Assembly: GCF_002217755.1 (NCBI RefSeq)
Contig: NZ_BCFL01000020.1
Span: 62,001 to 126,000, forward strand
Direction: 5' to 3'
Origin: Streptomyces hyaluromycini
GTDB taxonomy: Bacteria > Actinomycetota > Actinomycetes > Streptomycetales > Streptomycetaceae
Length of the DNA stretch: 64,000 nt
Shown one piece after another: positions 32,621 to 43,781 of this stretch. The notes beneath the pieces are model-generated. The model searched no databases and was not told the origin of the DNA. It saw only the letters and a list, made by a program, of their open reading frames with translations. Numbering within the stretch: the first letter of the stretch is position 1; the number at the start of each line of letters is the position of its first letter. Made by a program: the position numbers and the translations under genes.

Positions 32621-33058
32621 GTGTCCGTGTTCCAGCGCATCCTGGTCGCCGTCGATCCCAGCCCCGCCCGCCGCAACGCCGTGCGGCTGGCCGGCGAGCT
32701 GGCGCAGCTGACGAACGCCGAGGTCCGCGTCATACACGTCATCGCCTCCGCCGCCTCCGTCGCCGCGGTCGTGCCCCTGGAGGAGGACTCCGAGGCCCAG
32801 GCCGTCCTCGACGAGGCGCTGACGGCGCTGCGCGACCAGGGCGTCAAGGCCGAAGGGACCCTCGTGCGGGGGCTCACCACGCAGGTCGCGACCGCCATCG
32901 CGGAGACCGCCCAGGAGTTCGCGGCCGATCTCATCGTCCTGAGCCCCCACCACCGCAGCTCAGTCGAGGCGCTGTTCGACCCGCGGGTCAGCGACGCCGT
33001 GGCGCACCACACGAACACGGCGATCCTGCTGGCCCCGGAGGGCCAGGACGAGGACTGA
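32621..33058 (+). CDS. Universal stress protein (UspA domain), non-ATP-binding type
   Basis: The 145-residue protein has the Usp fold: FQRILVAVDPSPARRNAVR at the N-terminus, a central helix with many Ala/Glu, and LIVLSPHHRSSVEALFDPRV near 105-124. In ATP-binding UspA proteins that segment carries G-x2-G-x9-G(S/T); here the glycines are replaced, so it probably does not bind ATP. The GTG has GGAAGGGGAAA upstream. It is a monocistronic gene ending before a long hairpin shared with the convergent MarR gene. Confidence 0.88.
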   Translation: MSVFQRILVAVDPSPARRNAVRLAGELAQLTNAEVRVIHVIASAASVAAVVPLEEDSEAQAVLDEALTALRDQGVKAEGTLVRGLTTQVATAIAETAQEFAADLIVLSPHHRSSVEALFDPRVSDAVAHHTNTAILLAPEGQDED

Positions 33059-33085
33059 CCGTTCTCCGGCCCACGCCGGCCGGTG

Positions 33086-33130
33086 CCCCGGGGCCCGCTG
33101 CGGATTCGTCGTCCGCGGCGGGCCCCGGGG
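33086..33130. terminator. Bidirectional terminator between Usp and MarR genes
   Basis: CCCCGGGGCCCGC and GCGGGCCCCGGGG form a 13-bp stem, extended by GCGGA/TCCGC after a single mismatch. It lies between two convergent stop codons. Confidence 0.85.
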
Positions 33131-33163
33131 ATTTCAGGCCGTGGCGCTGCGGAGGGCGCCACG

Positions 33164-33670
33164 CTAGCGGCGCCGCCAGGGCAGCGCCTCCTGTTCGTCG
33201 CTGTCGGCGTCCATACGCTGCAGGGCGGCGTTGACGGCCTCGCCGATCGCGGCGAACTGGGTCACCTGCTCGGGGGTGAGGGCGTCGAAGACGGCCCGGC
33301 GGACCGCCTCGACATGCCCGGGGGCCGCGCGCTCCAGGAGGCTCATGCCGGCCGGGGTGAGGACGGCGTGCTGGTTGCGGCGGTTGACGGGGTCCTCGCG
33401 GCGGTCGACGTAGCCGGCCTCCTGGAGCCGGGTCACCGCATGGGTGAGGCGGCTTCGGGTGATCTTCAGTCGTTCGGCCAGCTCGGACATGGTCAGGCTG
33501 TGATCCTTGACCGAGGAGAGGTTGGCCAGCAGGGTGTAGTCGGCGTGGGTCATCCCCACGTCGCGCCGCAGCTGGCGGTTCAGGTGGTCGGACAGGTGGG
33601 TGGAGAACTGGACGTAGGCGAGCCACGCCCGTCGTTCCTCGGGGTTCAGCCAGCGTGGCGTGGTGGTCAT
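33164..33670 (-). CDS. MarR-family regulator
   Basis: The 168-residue protein has the MarR winged helix: LTMSELAERLKITRSRLTHAVTRLQ (helix-turn-helix) and YVDRREDPVNRRNQHAVLT (wing). Dimerization helices lie at both ends. The ATG at 33670 has no ribosome binding site. TTGAAT and TAAGCT with 17-bp spacing place the transcript start on the ATG, so the message is probably leaderless. A 16-bp perfect palindrome overlaps the -35, consistent with autorepression. It may also control the UvrA-like gene upstream on the same strand. Confidence 0.9.
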   Translation of the reverse strand: MTTTPRWLNPEERRAWLAYVQFSTHLSDHLNRQLRRDVGMTHADYTLLANLSSVKDHSLTMSELAERLKITRSRLTHAVTRLQEAGYVDRREDPVNRRNQHAVLTPAGMSLLERAAPGHVEAVRRAVFDALTPEQVTQFAAIGEAVNAALQRMDADSDEQEALPWRRR

Positions 33671-33691
33671 GGCCACAGCTTAACGATATAT

Positions 33692-33707
33692 GTTTGAATA
33701 TTCAAAC
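33692..33707. promoter_or_regulatory. MarR operator palindrome overlapping -35
   Basis: GTTTGAATATTCAAAC is a perfect 16-bp palindrome in an AT-rich patch. On the minus strand it contains the -35 (TTGAAT) of the MarR promoter, whose -10 TAAGCT lies 17 bp on. Confidence 0.85.
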
Positions 33708-33717
33708 CTCTGTGGGC

Positions 33718-33766
33718 GGGCCGGCCCGAGGGGCGGGGACCGGATCCCCGCCCCTCGGGCCGGCCC
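33718..33766. terminator. Terminator hairpin after UvrA-like gene
   Basis: A perfect 22-bp stem (33718-33739 with 33745-33766) and 5-nt loop stand three bases after the UvrA-like stop. It insulates the MarR promoter from upstream transcription. Confidence 0.9.
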
Positions 33767-33769
33767 GCC

Positions 33770-36154
<2,385 letters not shown>

Positions 36155-36498
36155 GCTCAAACCCGTCTCCGTCTGCTGCGCGGGGTCTCGGTCGACGGCC
36201 GCCACGCTAGCCGGGGAGGAACAGTAACGCTTCTCCATTCCTGACCGGCCCTGTCGCCCGCACGGTCACGGACGGTCCCCCAGGTGCTCGGCGGCGCTCG
36301 GCTACGAAGATTTTGCGTTCTCGCGGTGTGCCCATGAACCGGCCCCCACCTGCACCGAGTCCGCTATGTCCGCGCGTACGCCGCACAGGTAACGGTGAGT
36401 TCACCCGGCTTCTCTTCCTCGGCAGTCTACGCGCGTGGTGTCATGCCCACGCTCACCCACCCCCCACGTGAGCGTCTATCCGACTAGGAGTCACGCAC
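36155..36498. other. Upstream region of phospholipase D with inverted repeat
   Basis: This 344-bp space contains no gene. ACGCTCAC (36449-36456) and GTGAGCGT (36468-36475) form an inverted repeat 24 bp before the phospholipase D start, in the leader or operator. A single GTTCACC at 36399 resembles one unit of a PhoP box, but a second unit is not convincing. Confidence 0.5.
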
Positions 36499-37491
36499 AT
36501 GCTGTCGAAGCTTCTCGTTCGCGCGGGGGTCGCCCTGGCGGCCAGCGCGGCGGTGGTCGCCACCGCGGTCCCCGCGAACGCCGCGAGCTACACCGCGTTC
36601 GCCTTCTCGCTCAGCAGCAGCGAGCCGACGATCTACGACTTCATCAACTCGGCCACCAGCTCGCTCGACATGACGATGTACGAGCTGGAGGACACCACGG
36701 CCGTCAACGACCTCATAGCCCTCGAGAACAAGGGCGTCACCGTGCGGGTCGTCCTGGACCAGGCGCACAAGAGCGCCAACAACTCCGCCTACACCTCCCT
36801 CACGAACGCGGGTGTGGGCGTGGCGTGGTCATCGACCAGCTTCGTCTACACGCACCAGAAGACCATCACGGTCGACGCCACCAAGTCGCTCGTCCTGACG
36901 GGCAACCTGACCTCCCAGTACTACTCGACCGGCCGGGACTACGGCGTCTTCACCGACGACACCCGTGACGTCGCGGCGATCGAGAAGGTCTTCAACGCCG
37001 ACTACGCCGGCACCTCCGTCACCCCCACCGACGGCGACCACCTGCTCTGGTCCCCCACCGACTCGCGCAGCCGCCTGCTGACCGTGATCAACGCCGCCAC
37101 CAAGACGCTCGACGTCGAGGAGCTGGAGTTCAGCGACAGCACGGTGGTCAACGCCATCGTCGCCAGAGCCAAGGCCGGCGTGAAGGTACGGGTCGTCCTG
37201 GAGACGCCGGGCGACTACTCCAGCGAGGTCTCCGCGGTCAAGGCCGCCGGCGGCACGGTCGTCGGCTACTCCGACCCCAACGGCTTCTACATCCACGCCA
37301 AGGCCATGGTCGCCGACTACGGCCTGTCCACCCAGGAGGTGGAGGCCGGCTCCATGAACATCAGCAGCAACTCCCTCTCCAACAACCGTGAGCTGGGCAT
37401 CATCCTCACGGGCACCGGGGTGGCGCAGTCGGTGGCCACGACCGTCGAGACCACGTTCAACAGCGACTACTCGGGCGGCACCGCCGCGTAG
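36499..37491 (+). CDS. Secreted phospholipase D family protein
   Basis: The 330-residue protein has a signal peptide (cleavage near ANAASYT, residue 29) and two HKD motifs: HQKTITVD (about 119-126) and HAKAMVAD (about 258-265). Each has a downstream Gly/Asn motif (GNLTSQY, GSMNIS). Two such motifs form one active site that hydrolyses phosphodiesters by a covalent phosphohistidine. At 330 residues it is shorter than classical Streptomyces PLD (about 500), closer to the Nuc-like or minimal PLD proteins. It might therefore act on nucleic acid or lipids. AGGAG precedes the ATG and a 12-bp terminator follows. Confidence 0.9.
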   Translation: MLSKLLVRAGVALAASAAVVATAVPANAASYTAFAFSLSSSEPTIYDFINSATSSLDMTMYELEDTTAVNDLIALENKGVTVRVVLDQAHKSANNSAYTSLTNAGVGVAWSSTSFVYTHQKTITVDATKSLVLTGNLTSQYYSTGRDYGVFTDDTRDVAAIEKVFNADYAGTSVTPTDGDHLLWSPTDSRSRLLTVINAATKTLDVEELEFSDSTVVNAIVARAKAGVKVRVVLETPGDYSSEVSAVKAAGGTVVGYSDPNGFYIHAKAMVADYGLSTQEVEAGSMNISSNSLSNNRELGIILTGTGVAQSVATTVETTFNSDYSGGTAA

Positions 37492-37506
37492 TTCCGGGTT
37501 TCCGGG

Positions 37507-37542
37507 CCCGCCCCGGCCGCGCTTCGGCCCGGCCGGGGCGGG
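37507..37542. terminator. Terminator hairpin after phospholipase D gene
   Basis: CCCGCCCCGGCC and GGCCGGGGCGGG form a 12-bp stem with a 12-nt loop, 15 bases after the stop codon. Confidence 0.85.
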
Positions 37543-37636
37543 TGCCGTCCCCGCCCCGTCACCCGCCGGCAGGGCGCGCCGCCGGGCGTGCCACCCGCGC
37601 CGCGTACGTCGGCCACGTGGCCGTAATCTTGCGCAC

Positions 37637-38473
37637 GTGAACGCCGAGACGGTCCCGGAACCCCTGGACGCCCCGCAGCCCCGACCGCAGTCGCTCCTGC
37701 TCGCCTTCTTCGGCAACCACGTGCTGGAGCAGGGGCCGCTGGCCGTCTATTCGGGCAGCATCATCACGGTCCTCGGCCGGGCGGGCGTCGGCGAGCAGGC
37801 CGTACGCTCCACGCTCACCCGCATGGTCAACCGGAACCTGCTGCAGCGGCAACGGCAGGGCCGCAGGATGTACTTCGGCCTGACGCCCCTCGCCACCCAG
37901 ATCCTGCACGACGGCCGGCGCCGGGTCTGGGACACGGGCGCCGTCAACGACGACTGGGACGGCTCCTGGACCCTGCTCGGCTTCTCACTGCCGGAGTCCT
38001 GGCAGCGCCAGCGCCACGATCTGCGCTCCCAGCTCGGCTGGTCCGGCTTCGGGCCGCTCTACAGCGGGCTGTGGATCGCGCCCGGCCGGGTGGACGTCTC
38101 CGCGGTGGTCGCCGAACTCGGGCTCTCCGCCCACGTGAAGATCTTCCACGCGCTGGCCGACGAGGCGACGGACATCGACCTCATGATCCGCGACACCTGG
38201 GACCTGGGGTCGATCGCGGCCCGGTACGAGGACTTCCGCGCCCGCTGGGAGGCGTGGCGGGCCGGCCCCGACGACGACGCCGTCGTCACCCGGCTGCGGC
38301 TGGTCAGCGAGTGGCTGGGCATCATCCGCACCGATCCGCGGCTGCCCGTGCGGCACCTGCCCGCCGGCTGGCCGGCCCACGAGGCGGAGACGACGTTCCA
38401 CCGCGTCGCTGCCGAGACCGATGCCCCGGCCCGCCGGATGGCCGCGGCGCTGCTGGAGACCACGCCCCTGTGA
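37637..38473 (+). CDS. PaaX-family transcriptional regulator
   Basis: The 278-residue protein has the PaaX layout: an N-terminal winged helix (GVGEQAVRSTLTRMVNRNLL, RRMYFGLT), a central ferredoxin-like domain (WDGSWTLLGFSLPES, LRSQLGWSGFGPLYSGLWIAP) and a helical C-terminal domain. PaaX represses phenylacetyl-CoA catabolism in Proteobacteria; actinobacterial homologues often control unrelated genes. The GTG at 37637 has no ribosome binding site, but TAATCT at 37624-37629 ends seven bases before it, so the message is probably leaderless. No paa genes are near. Confidence 0.88.
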   Translation: MNAETVPEPLDAPQPRPQSLLLAFFGNHVLEQGPLAVYSGSIITVLGRAGVGEQAVRSTLTRMVNRNLLQRQRQGRRMYFGLTPLATQILHDGRRRVWDTGAVNDDWDGSWTLLGFSLPESWQRQRHDLRSQLGWSGFGPLYSGLWIAPGRVDVSAVVAELGLSAHVKIFHALADEATDIDLMIRDTWDLGSIAARYEDFRARWEAWRAGPDDDAVVTRLRLVSEWLGIIRTDPRLPVRHLPAGWPAHEAETTFHRVAAETDAPARRMAAALLETTPL

Positions 38474-38681
38474 GCCGCCGCGCACGGTCGACCGCCTTGC
38501 CGGGCCGACCGCCGCGCGGCCTGCGCAGAATGCCTGGTCAGCCCAGATCATCGGGCGATCTATGCTGCTTGGGGCAGGAGGTTCGCCAGTCCGTCCGAGG
38601 ACCGAAGGAGAGGGTGCCCGTGTACGGCGACGCTCTCTGTCCGGCATCCGCACCGTGTCCGTCTCTCCCGAGGAAGCCCCG

Positions 38682-40712
38682 TTGAACTTCTGGTCGATCT
38701 ATGAGCACGGCTTCGCGCGCGTCGCCTCGTGCACGGGCCACACCGTCATCGCCGACCCGCGCGCCAACGCCGAGGCGGTCCTGCGGCAGGCCCGCCGCTG
38801 TGCCGAGGAGGGCGTCGCGGTGGCGGTCTTCCCGGAACTCGGCCTGACCGGTTACTCGATCGAGGACCTGCTGCTCCAGGACGCGGTGCTCGACCAGGTC
38901 GAGGAGGCCCTCGCGACGGTGGCGGCCGGTTCGGCCGGCCTGCTGCCGGTCCTCGTCGTGGGCGCCCCGCTGCGCCACCGCAACCGGGTGTACAACTGCG
39001 CGGTGTTCGTGCACCGCGGCCGGATCCTCGGGGTCGCGCCCAAGTCGTACCCGCCGAACTACCGGGAGTTCTACGAGCGGCGCCAGATCGCCGCGGGCGA
39101 CGACGAGCGGGGCGGCACCGTCCGGATCGGCGGCGAGAGCGTGCCGTTCGGGGTGGACCTGCTGTTCGAGGCGGAGGACATTCCCGGGCTCGTGCTGCAC
39201 GCCGAGATCTGCGAGGACATGTGGGTGCCGGTACCGCCCAGCGCGGAGGCGGCGCTGGCCGGGGCGACCGTGCTGGTCAACCTCTCGGGCAGCCCGATCA
39301 CGGTCGGCCGCGCGGAGGACCGCAAGCTGCTGTGCCGCTCCGCGTCGCAGCGCTGTCTCGCCGCGTACGTCTACGCGGCGGCCGGTCTCGGCGAGTCGTC
39401 GACGGACCTGTCCTGGGACGGCCAGACCATGATCTACGAGAACGGCGCGCTGCTGGCCGAGACGGACCGGTTCCCGCTGGACGACCAGTACGCGGTCGCC
39501 GACGTGGACCTGGACCTGCTGCGGCAGGAGCGGGCCCGGATGGGTTCGTTCGACGACAACCGCCGTACCCACGCGGCACGCACGGGCGGCTTCCGGACCG
39601 TCCCCTTCCGCCTTGACCCGCCGACGGCCGACCTCGGGCTGCGCCGCCGCGTCGAGCGCTTCCCCTTCGTCCCGGCCGACCCGCAGCGGCTCGCCCAGGA
39701 CTGCTACGAGGCGTACAACATCCAGGTCGCCGCGCTCCAGCAGCGGCTGGCGGCGATCGGCGGCCCGAAGGTGGTCATCGGGGTGTCCGGCGGCCTCGAC
39801 TCCACGCACGCGCTGATCGTCGCCGCCCGTGCCATGGACCGCGCGGGCCGCCCGCGCAGCGACATCCTGGCCTTCACCCTGCCGGGCTTCGCGACCGGCG
39901 AGCACACCAAGGGCAACGCCCACCGCCTGATGAACTCGCTCGGCGTGACCGCGGCCGAGCTGGACATCACGCCGACCGCGCGTCTGATGCTGCAGGAGAT
40001 GGGCCACCCGTTCGCCGCCGGCGAGCCGGTCTACGACGTGACCTTCGAGAACGTGCAGGCCGGTCTGCGCACCGACTACCTGTTCCGGCTGGCCAACCAG
40101 CGCGGCGGCATCGTCCTCGGCACCGGTGACCTGTCGGAGCTGGCGCTGGGCTGGTCGACGTACGGCGTCGGCGACCAGATGAGTCACTACAACGTCAACT
40201 CCGGGGTGCCGAAGACGCTGATCCAGCACCTGATCCGCTGGGTCATCAGCAGCGAGCAGTTCGACGCGGAGACCGGCGAGACCCTGGCCGCGATCCTCGA
40301 CACGGAGATCAGCCCGGAGCTGGTGCCGGGCGAGGAACTGCAGTCCACCGAGTCCAAGATCGGCCCGTACGCACTGCACGACTTCACCCTCTACCAGGTG
40401 CTGCGGCACGGGTTCCGGCCGTCGAAGATCGCCTTCCTGGCCTGGCACGCCTGGCACGACCGGAGCGCGGGCGCCTGGCCGCCCGGCTTCCCCGAGGCCG
40501 ATCGCAAGGCGTACGACCTGGCGGAGATCCGGCACTGGCTGGACTACTTCTGCCGCCGGTTCTTCGCCTTCGCCCAGTTCAAGCGCTCGGCGATGCCGAA
40601 CGGGCCGAAGGTCTCGGCGGGTGGTTCGCTCTCCCCGCGCGGCGACTGGCGTGCTCCGTCGGACAGTTCGGCGAAGGCCTGGCTGCACGACCTGGCCCGC
40701 GTCCCGGAGTAG
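38682..40712 (+). CDS. nadE: Glutamine-dependent NAD(+) synthetase
   Basis: The 676-residue enzyme makes NAD from deamido-NAD, ATP and glutamine. The N-terminal nitrilase-type glutaminase domain shows the catalytic triad in FPELGLTGYS (Glu), PKSYPPNYREFYERR (Lys) and HAEICEDMWVP (Cys). The C-terminal synthetase domain has the pyrophosphatase loop IGVSGGLDSTHAL (about 367-379) and GTGDLSELALGWSTYGVGD. The length matches the long actinobacterial NadE. I take the TTG at 38682 as start, because GAGGAAG lies eight bases upstream and the family begins MNFWSIYEHGF. It is a housekeeping enzyme amid accessory genes. Confidence 0.96.
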   Translation: MNFWSIYEHGFARVASCTGHTVIADPRANAEAVLRQARRCAEEGVAVAVFPELGLTGYSIEDLLLQDAVLDQVEEALATVAAGSAGLLPVLVVGAPLRHRNRVYNCAVFVHRGRILGVAPKSYPPNYREFYERRQIAAGDDERGGTVRIGGESVPFGVDLLFEAEDIPGLVLHAEICEDMWVPVPPSAEAALAGATVLVNLSGSPITVGRAEDRKLLCRSASQRCLAAYVYAAAGLGESSTDLSWDGQTMIYENGALLAETDRFPLDDQYAVADVDLDLLRQERARMGSFDDNRRTHAARTGGFRTVPFRLDPPTADLGLRRRVERFPFVPADPQRLAQDCYEAYNIQVAALQQRLAAIGGPKVVIGVSGGLDSTHALIVAARAMDRAGRPRSDILAFTLPGFATGEHTKGNAHRLMNSLGVTAAELDITPTARLMLQEMGHPFAAGEPVYDVTFENVQAGLRTDYLFRLANQRGGIVLGTGDLSELALGWSTYGVGDQMSHYNVNSGVPKTLIQHLIRWVISSEQFDAETGETLAAILDTEISPELVPGEELQSTESKIGPYALHDFTLYQVLRHGFRPSKIAFLAWHAWHDRSAGAWPPGFPEADRKAYDLAEIRHWLDYFCRRFFAFAQFKRSAMPNGPKVSAGGSLSPRGDWRAPSDSSAKAWLHDLARVPE

Positions 40713-40722
40713 CCGCCCGCCC

Positions 40723-40766
40723 GCGAAGAGCCCCGCCCCTGACGGGTCAGGGGCGGGGCTCTTCGC
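40723..40766. terminator. Bidirectional terminator after nadE
   Basis: A perfect 21-bp stem (40723-40743 with 40746-40766) with a 2-nt tip lies between the convergent nadE and thioesterase genes, 10 and 19 bases from their stops. Confidence 0.93.
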
Positions 40767-40785
40767 ATGGATCGCGGGTGCGCCG

Positions 40786-41250
40786 TCAGTCGTCGGCCGG
40801 CCGCATGATGAGGCAGGTGGTGGTCGCGTGGGCGATCAGTTTCCCGCGCTCGTCCAGCACCTTGCCCTCGGCCGTGGCGGTGGAGCGGCCGACGTGGATG
40901 ACGTTCCCCTCGGCGGTGAGGGTCTGGCCTTCGGTGTGGGCGGCGCGGATGTAGTTGACCTTGAGTTCCAGGGTGGTGTAGCCGACGCCGGCCGGCAGGG
41001 TGGTGTGTACGGCGCAGCCCATCACGGAGTCGAGGAGGGTGGCCCCGATGCCGCCGTGGACGATGCCGAGGGGGTTGGCGAAGTCGGGGCGGGTGTCCAG
41101 CGAGATGACCATGCGGCCGTGCTCCACCTCGTCGAAGCGCATGCCGAGCAGCCGGCCGATCGAAGGCGTCCCGGTGTCGGTCGGCCGCGTGGACTGTATC
41201 CAGCGCATCAGTTCGAGACCGGACAGGGCGGCGAGGTCGGTGGTGGACAC
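40786..41250 (-). CDS. PaaI-type acyl-CoA thioesterase
   Basis: The 154-residue hotdog-fold protein has DFANPLGIVHGGIGATLLDS (about residues 62-81), the HGG motif with the catalytic Asp of PaaI/YbgC-like thioesterases. GYTTLELKVNYIRAAH follows. It hydrolyses aryl- or acyl-CoA esters. The GTG at 41250 has GAGGAG upstream. It follows the TetR gene by 70 bp on the same strand and may be regulated by it. Confidence 0.9.
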   Translation of the reverse strand: MSTTDLAALSGLELMRWIQSTRPTDTGTPSIGRLLGMRFDEVEHGRMVISLDTRPDFANPLGIVHGGIGATLLDSVMGCAVHTTLPAGVGYTTLELKVNYIRAAHTEGQTLTAEGNVIHVGRSTATAEGKVLDERGKLIAHATTTCLIMRPADD

Positions 41251-41320
41251 GGGTGGCTCCTCGGTGTGCTGGTCGTGGTGCGGGGCGCGCCGCCGTCCGG
41301 GCAGCGGGCCGCGGTGGTCG

Positions 41321-41905
41321 TCACTGGTCGTGGAAGGCATGGGTGAGCAGTTCACGCATTTCGGCGGCGGCCGCGTCCAGCGGTGCGGTGGTCCGTCCGG
41401 CGCGGCTCATGATCACGGCGCCTTCGAGGGCGGCGATGACGAAGGCCGCCAGCCGGGTGCTGCGCGGCTGCGGAAGGCCGTGCCGGTGGAAGTGCGCGGC
41501 CAGCGCCTCCTGCCAGCGGGCGAAGACGGCGGCGGCGGACCGGGCGAGCTGGGGTGCCTCGTCGTTGGTCTCCGCGGCCACGGCCACGATCGGGCAGCCG
41601 ACACGGTAGCCGCTCTCCGCCAGCCGCTCCCGCCACAGCGCGAAGAAGGAGTCGACCGCGTCCAGGGGGTCCTCGGCTTCCATGGCGGCGTCGATCCGCC
41701 TCAGCATGTGGTCGCCGGACCGGGTCACCGCCTCCTCTACCAGCTGGGCACGCCCGCCGGGAAAGTGGTGGTAGACGGAGCCGCGGGGCGCGCCGGTGCG
41801 GGCGAGGACCCGGTCGATGCTGGTGGCGCCGGCGCCGTACTCACGCAGCAGCTCCGAGGCACCGCGGAGCATCCGTTCCCGGCTGTCGCTCCTGCGCGGG
41901 CTCAT
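41321..41905 (-). CDS. TetR-family regulator
   Basis: The 194-residue protein has the TetR helix-turn-helix (RMLRGASELLREYGAGATSI, VLARTGAPRGSVYHHFPGG) and a C-terminal domain of the LmrA/YxaF type (GCPIVAVAAETNDEAPQL). Its ATG follows GAAGGGCGGTGG. Upstream, CACGT-N4-ACGTG at 41936-41949 lies in the promoter and may be its operator. The thioesterase gene directly downstream is a candidate target. Confidence 0.88.
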   Translation of the reverse strand: MSPRRSDSRERMLRGASELLREYGAGATSIDRVLARTGAPRGSVYHHFPGGRAQLVEEAVTRSGDHMLRRIDAAMEAEDPLDAVDSFFALWRERLAESGYRVGCPIVAVAAETNDEAPQLARSAAAVFARWQEALAAHFHRHGLPQPRSTRLAAFVIAALEGAVIMSRAGRTTAPLDAAAAEMRELLTHAFHDQ

Positions 41906-42373
41906 GCGACCACCGCCCTTCCCTCGGAGACACATCACGTCCTTACGTGTGAGTAACATATGGTGTGTGCCATAGAACATGCAAGAACCACCGACCGGCA
42001 ACCGGCATCCGGTTGGCGGCCGGCGCCCCGGTCGGGGTAGGCTCGATCTTGAGCGAGGCACCCAACTCCGGGTGGCACGCGATGCGTTGGTGGTCCAAGG
42101 AAAGACGCTCCGCTTCCTGCGGGGAAATGCAGGTGCAAGGCCTGCCCAGAGGGCGGACCTCTTCGCATATGTGCGGTCCACGTCGGCCGCCGGGCGCACC
42201 CTGACGGGCCAACATCCGGCCGACACCCGGACGGAGCTCCGACGCGGGGCAAAACTCCTGGTCAAGACCGTCGCCATGGCACGGCCGACGCCGTTCACGG
42301 CCGGTGACCGGTTGCGGGGCGTTCCCCCGCTTTCCACGGTGGGCGCAAGACAGCAGTTCTCGAAAGGAAACCC
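41906..42373. other. Intergenic region, no gene seen
   Basis: This 468-bp space separates the divergent TetR and secreted-protein genes. It contains the CACGT inverted repeat near the TetR start. The rest is GC-rich sequence with several short hairpins, which could be a long structured leader of the secreted-protein gene. I cannot match it to a known riboswitch. Confidence 0.35.
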
Positions 42374-42985
42374 ATGCGCGCCCTTGTCTCCCGCGGCCTC
42401 CTCGTCTCCCCTCTGGTCTGTGCCGCCCTGGTCCTCGGCCCGGCGGCCGCCTCCGCTGCCGCCGCCGACGCCGGCCGAGAAGCATCGGGACCCGGTGTCG
42501 CACAGACGGTTCCGCGGCCCGGCACCGACATCGCCACGCTCCTCGACCGGATGGACGCGGCGGACACGACGCGCTACGACCGCGCCCTGACGCCTCTCGT
42601 TCACGCACTGCCCGACCTCGCCACGGCGTCGGGCACCCGGATCGACCCGGCCCGGGCCGCCACCTACGCCAAGGCGGTACGGGAGTGGAGCAGCAGGATC
42701 CAGGAGCGGCTGCGCCATCTGGACGCCGGCTCCGCCGACCGCGCGCACCGGGTCGCGCCCCGCGCGGCGGACCCCGTCTCGGACCTGCTGAGCGCGATCC
42801 AGTCCGCCGTCGACAGCCTGCTCACCTCGCTGACCTCGCTCGACCTCGGCGGAGTGCCGAGCGCCGCCACCGGGCTGCCCGCCCCGATGCTCGACACGGT
42901 CACCGGCCTCCTCGGCGCCGTGCCCCCGCTGCCGACGCTGCCCTCGGCGGGCAGCCTCGCCTCCACAACGACCGTCGCTCCATGA
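42374..42985 (+). CDS. Secreted hypothetical protein
   Basis: The 203-residue protein has a signal peptide (MRALVSRGLLVSPLVCAALV, cleavage near ASAAAAD, residue 29). The mature part is helical with DIATLLDRMDAADTTRYDRA, an Arg/Ala-rich middle and a Ser/Leu-rich amphipathic segment LLSAIQSAVDSLLTSLTSLD. AAAGGAAA precedes the ATG. No catalytic motif is visible. Similar small secreted Ala-rich proteins are common in streptomycetes, without known role. Confidence 0.7.
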   Translation: MRALVSRGLLVSPLVCAALVLGPAAASAAAADAGREASGPGVAQTVPRPGTDIATLLDRMDAADTTRYDRALTPLVHALPDLATASGTRIDPARAATYAKAVREWSSRIQERLRHLDAGSADRAHRVAPRAADPVSDLLSAIQSAVDSLLTSLTSLDLGGVPSAATGLPAPMLDTVTGLLGAVPPLPTLPSAGSLASTTTVAP

Positions 42986-43091
42986 GGAACTGACGCACCG
43001 TCAGCCGTGGTCCGCCGCCGGGCCGCCCGGAGACCCGGGCGGCCCGGAGACCCGGGCGGCCCGGCGGCACACCCGGTCCCTGCCGAGGCCG

Positions 43092-43781
43092 TCAGTGCCC
43101 GTTCCAGCCCGGGACGGTCGGCAACACCTGCTCGGCGACCCGCGCCAGGGCCGTGTCGTCCGGCGGTACGTCGTCCTGCCGCCAGATCGCGACCTCGTAC
43201 GTGCCCTTGCCGTCGTCCTTTCCGTGCCTGGAGACCAGGAGGCAGCGCGCGGTGCCGCCGGGGCCCGTGCTCGCCTTGCCGCCGCCGAGGTTGAAGCCGA
43301 TGGAGAATGTCGGGCTGGAGTAGAGGAGGGCGGGGTGCCCGAGGACGGTCGTCCTGCGGGCGTCGCCCAGCAGACCCCCTGTCTCGGAGACGGTCATGTC
43401 GTCGTACGACGCCGTCAGCTTCACGGAGTACGTCTCCAGGGTCACCGTCGCCTCGGGTTCGGCGATCTTCGTGCCCCCGGCGAGCGTGAGCCACTCCCCG
43501 CTGCCGTCGGCGGTCTCGATCCGCTCGCGTGAGGTCCCCAGCAGGGCCGGCATGTCCGGGCGGTTGAGCGCCGTGCACAACCGGGCGCCGGAGAGATAGC
43601 GGGCCGGCAGATGATCGTCCGAGGCCGAGCAGGTCGCCGGTTCACCGGACGTGCCCTTCTGGTGGACGAACTGCTTCTGCGCCCACAGAGCGCCCACGAC
43701 GACCGCGAACAAGGCCACCGCCGCGATCGCCTGAAGCCCCGGTCTGCCGGCCTTTTCGGGCTCGCTGAAACCCTCGGTCAT
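43092..43781 (-). CDS. DUF6215-like membrane-anchored protein
   Basis: The 229-residue protein has one N-terminal membrane helix (LQAIAAVALFAVVVGALWAQ, about residues 16-35) and an extracytoplasmic domain with PATCSASDDHLPARYLSGARLCTALNRPD cut by conserved Cys, and GGTARCLLVSRHG. The layout and motif TCSA...LCTALNRPDL resemble the streptomycete family DUF6215. The assignment is from memory of the pattern and moderately sure. Function is unknown. Confidence 0.7.
   Translation of the reverse strand: MTEGFSEPEKAGRPGLQAIAAVALFAVVVGALWAQKQFVHQKGTSGEPATCSASDDHLPARYLSGARLCTALNRPDMPALLGTSRERIETADGSGEWLTLAGGTKIAEPEATVTLETYSVKLTASYDDMTVSETGGLLGDARRTTVLGHPALLYSSPTFSIGFNLGGGKASTGPGGTARCLLVSRHGKDDGKGTYEVAIWRQDDVPPDDTALARVAEQVLPTVPGWNGH

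Noticed and set aside
36399..36420. A PhoP box upstream of phospholipase D
   Set aside because: Only one GTTCACC unit is clear and no second unit stands at 11-bp spacing.
38538..40688. A 716-codon minus-strand frame opposite nadE
   Set aside because: It mirrors nadE, has no ribosome binding site and no recognisable domain.
42000..42370. A possible cyclic-di-AMP or other riboswitch before the secreted-protein gene
   Set aside because: The region is structured but I could not match conserved cores of known riboswitch classes. A covariance-model scan of 41906-42373 would decide.
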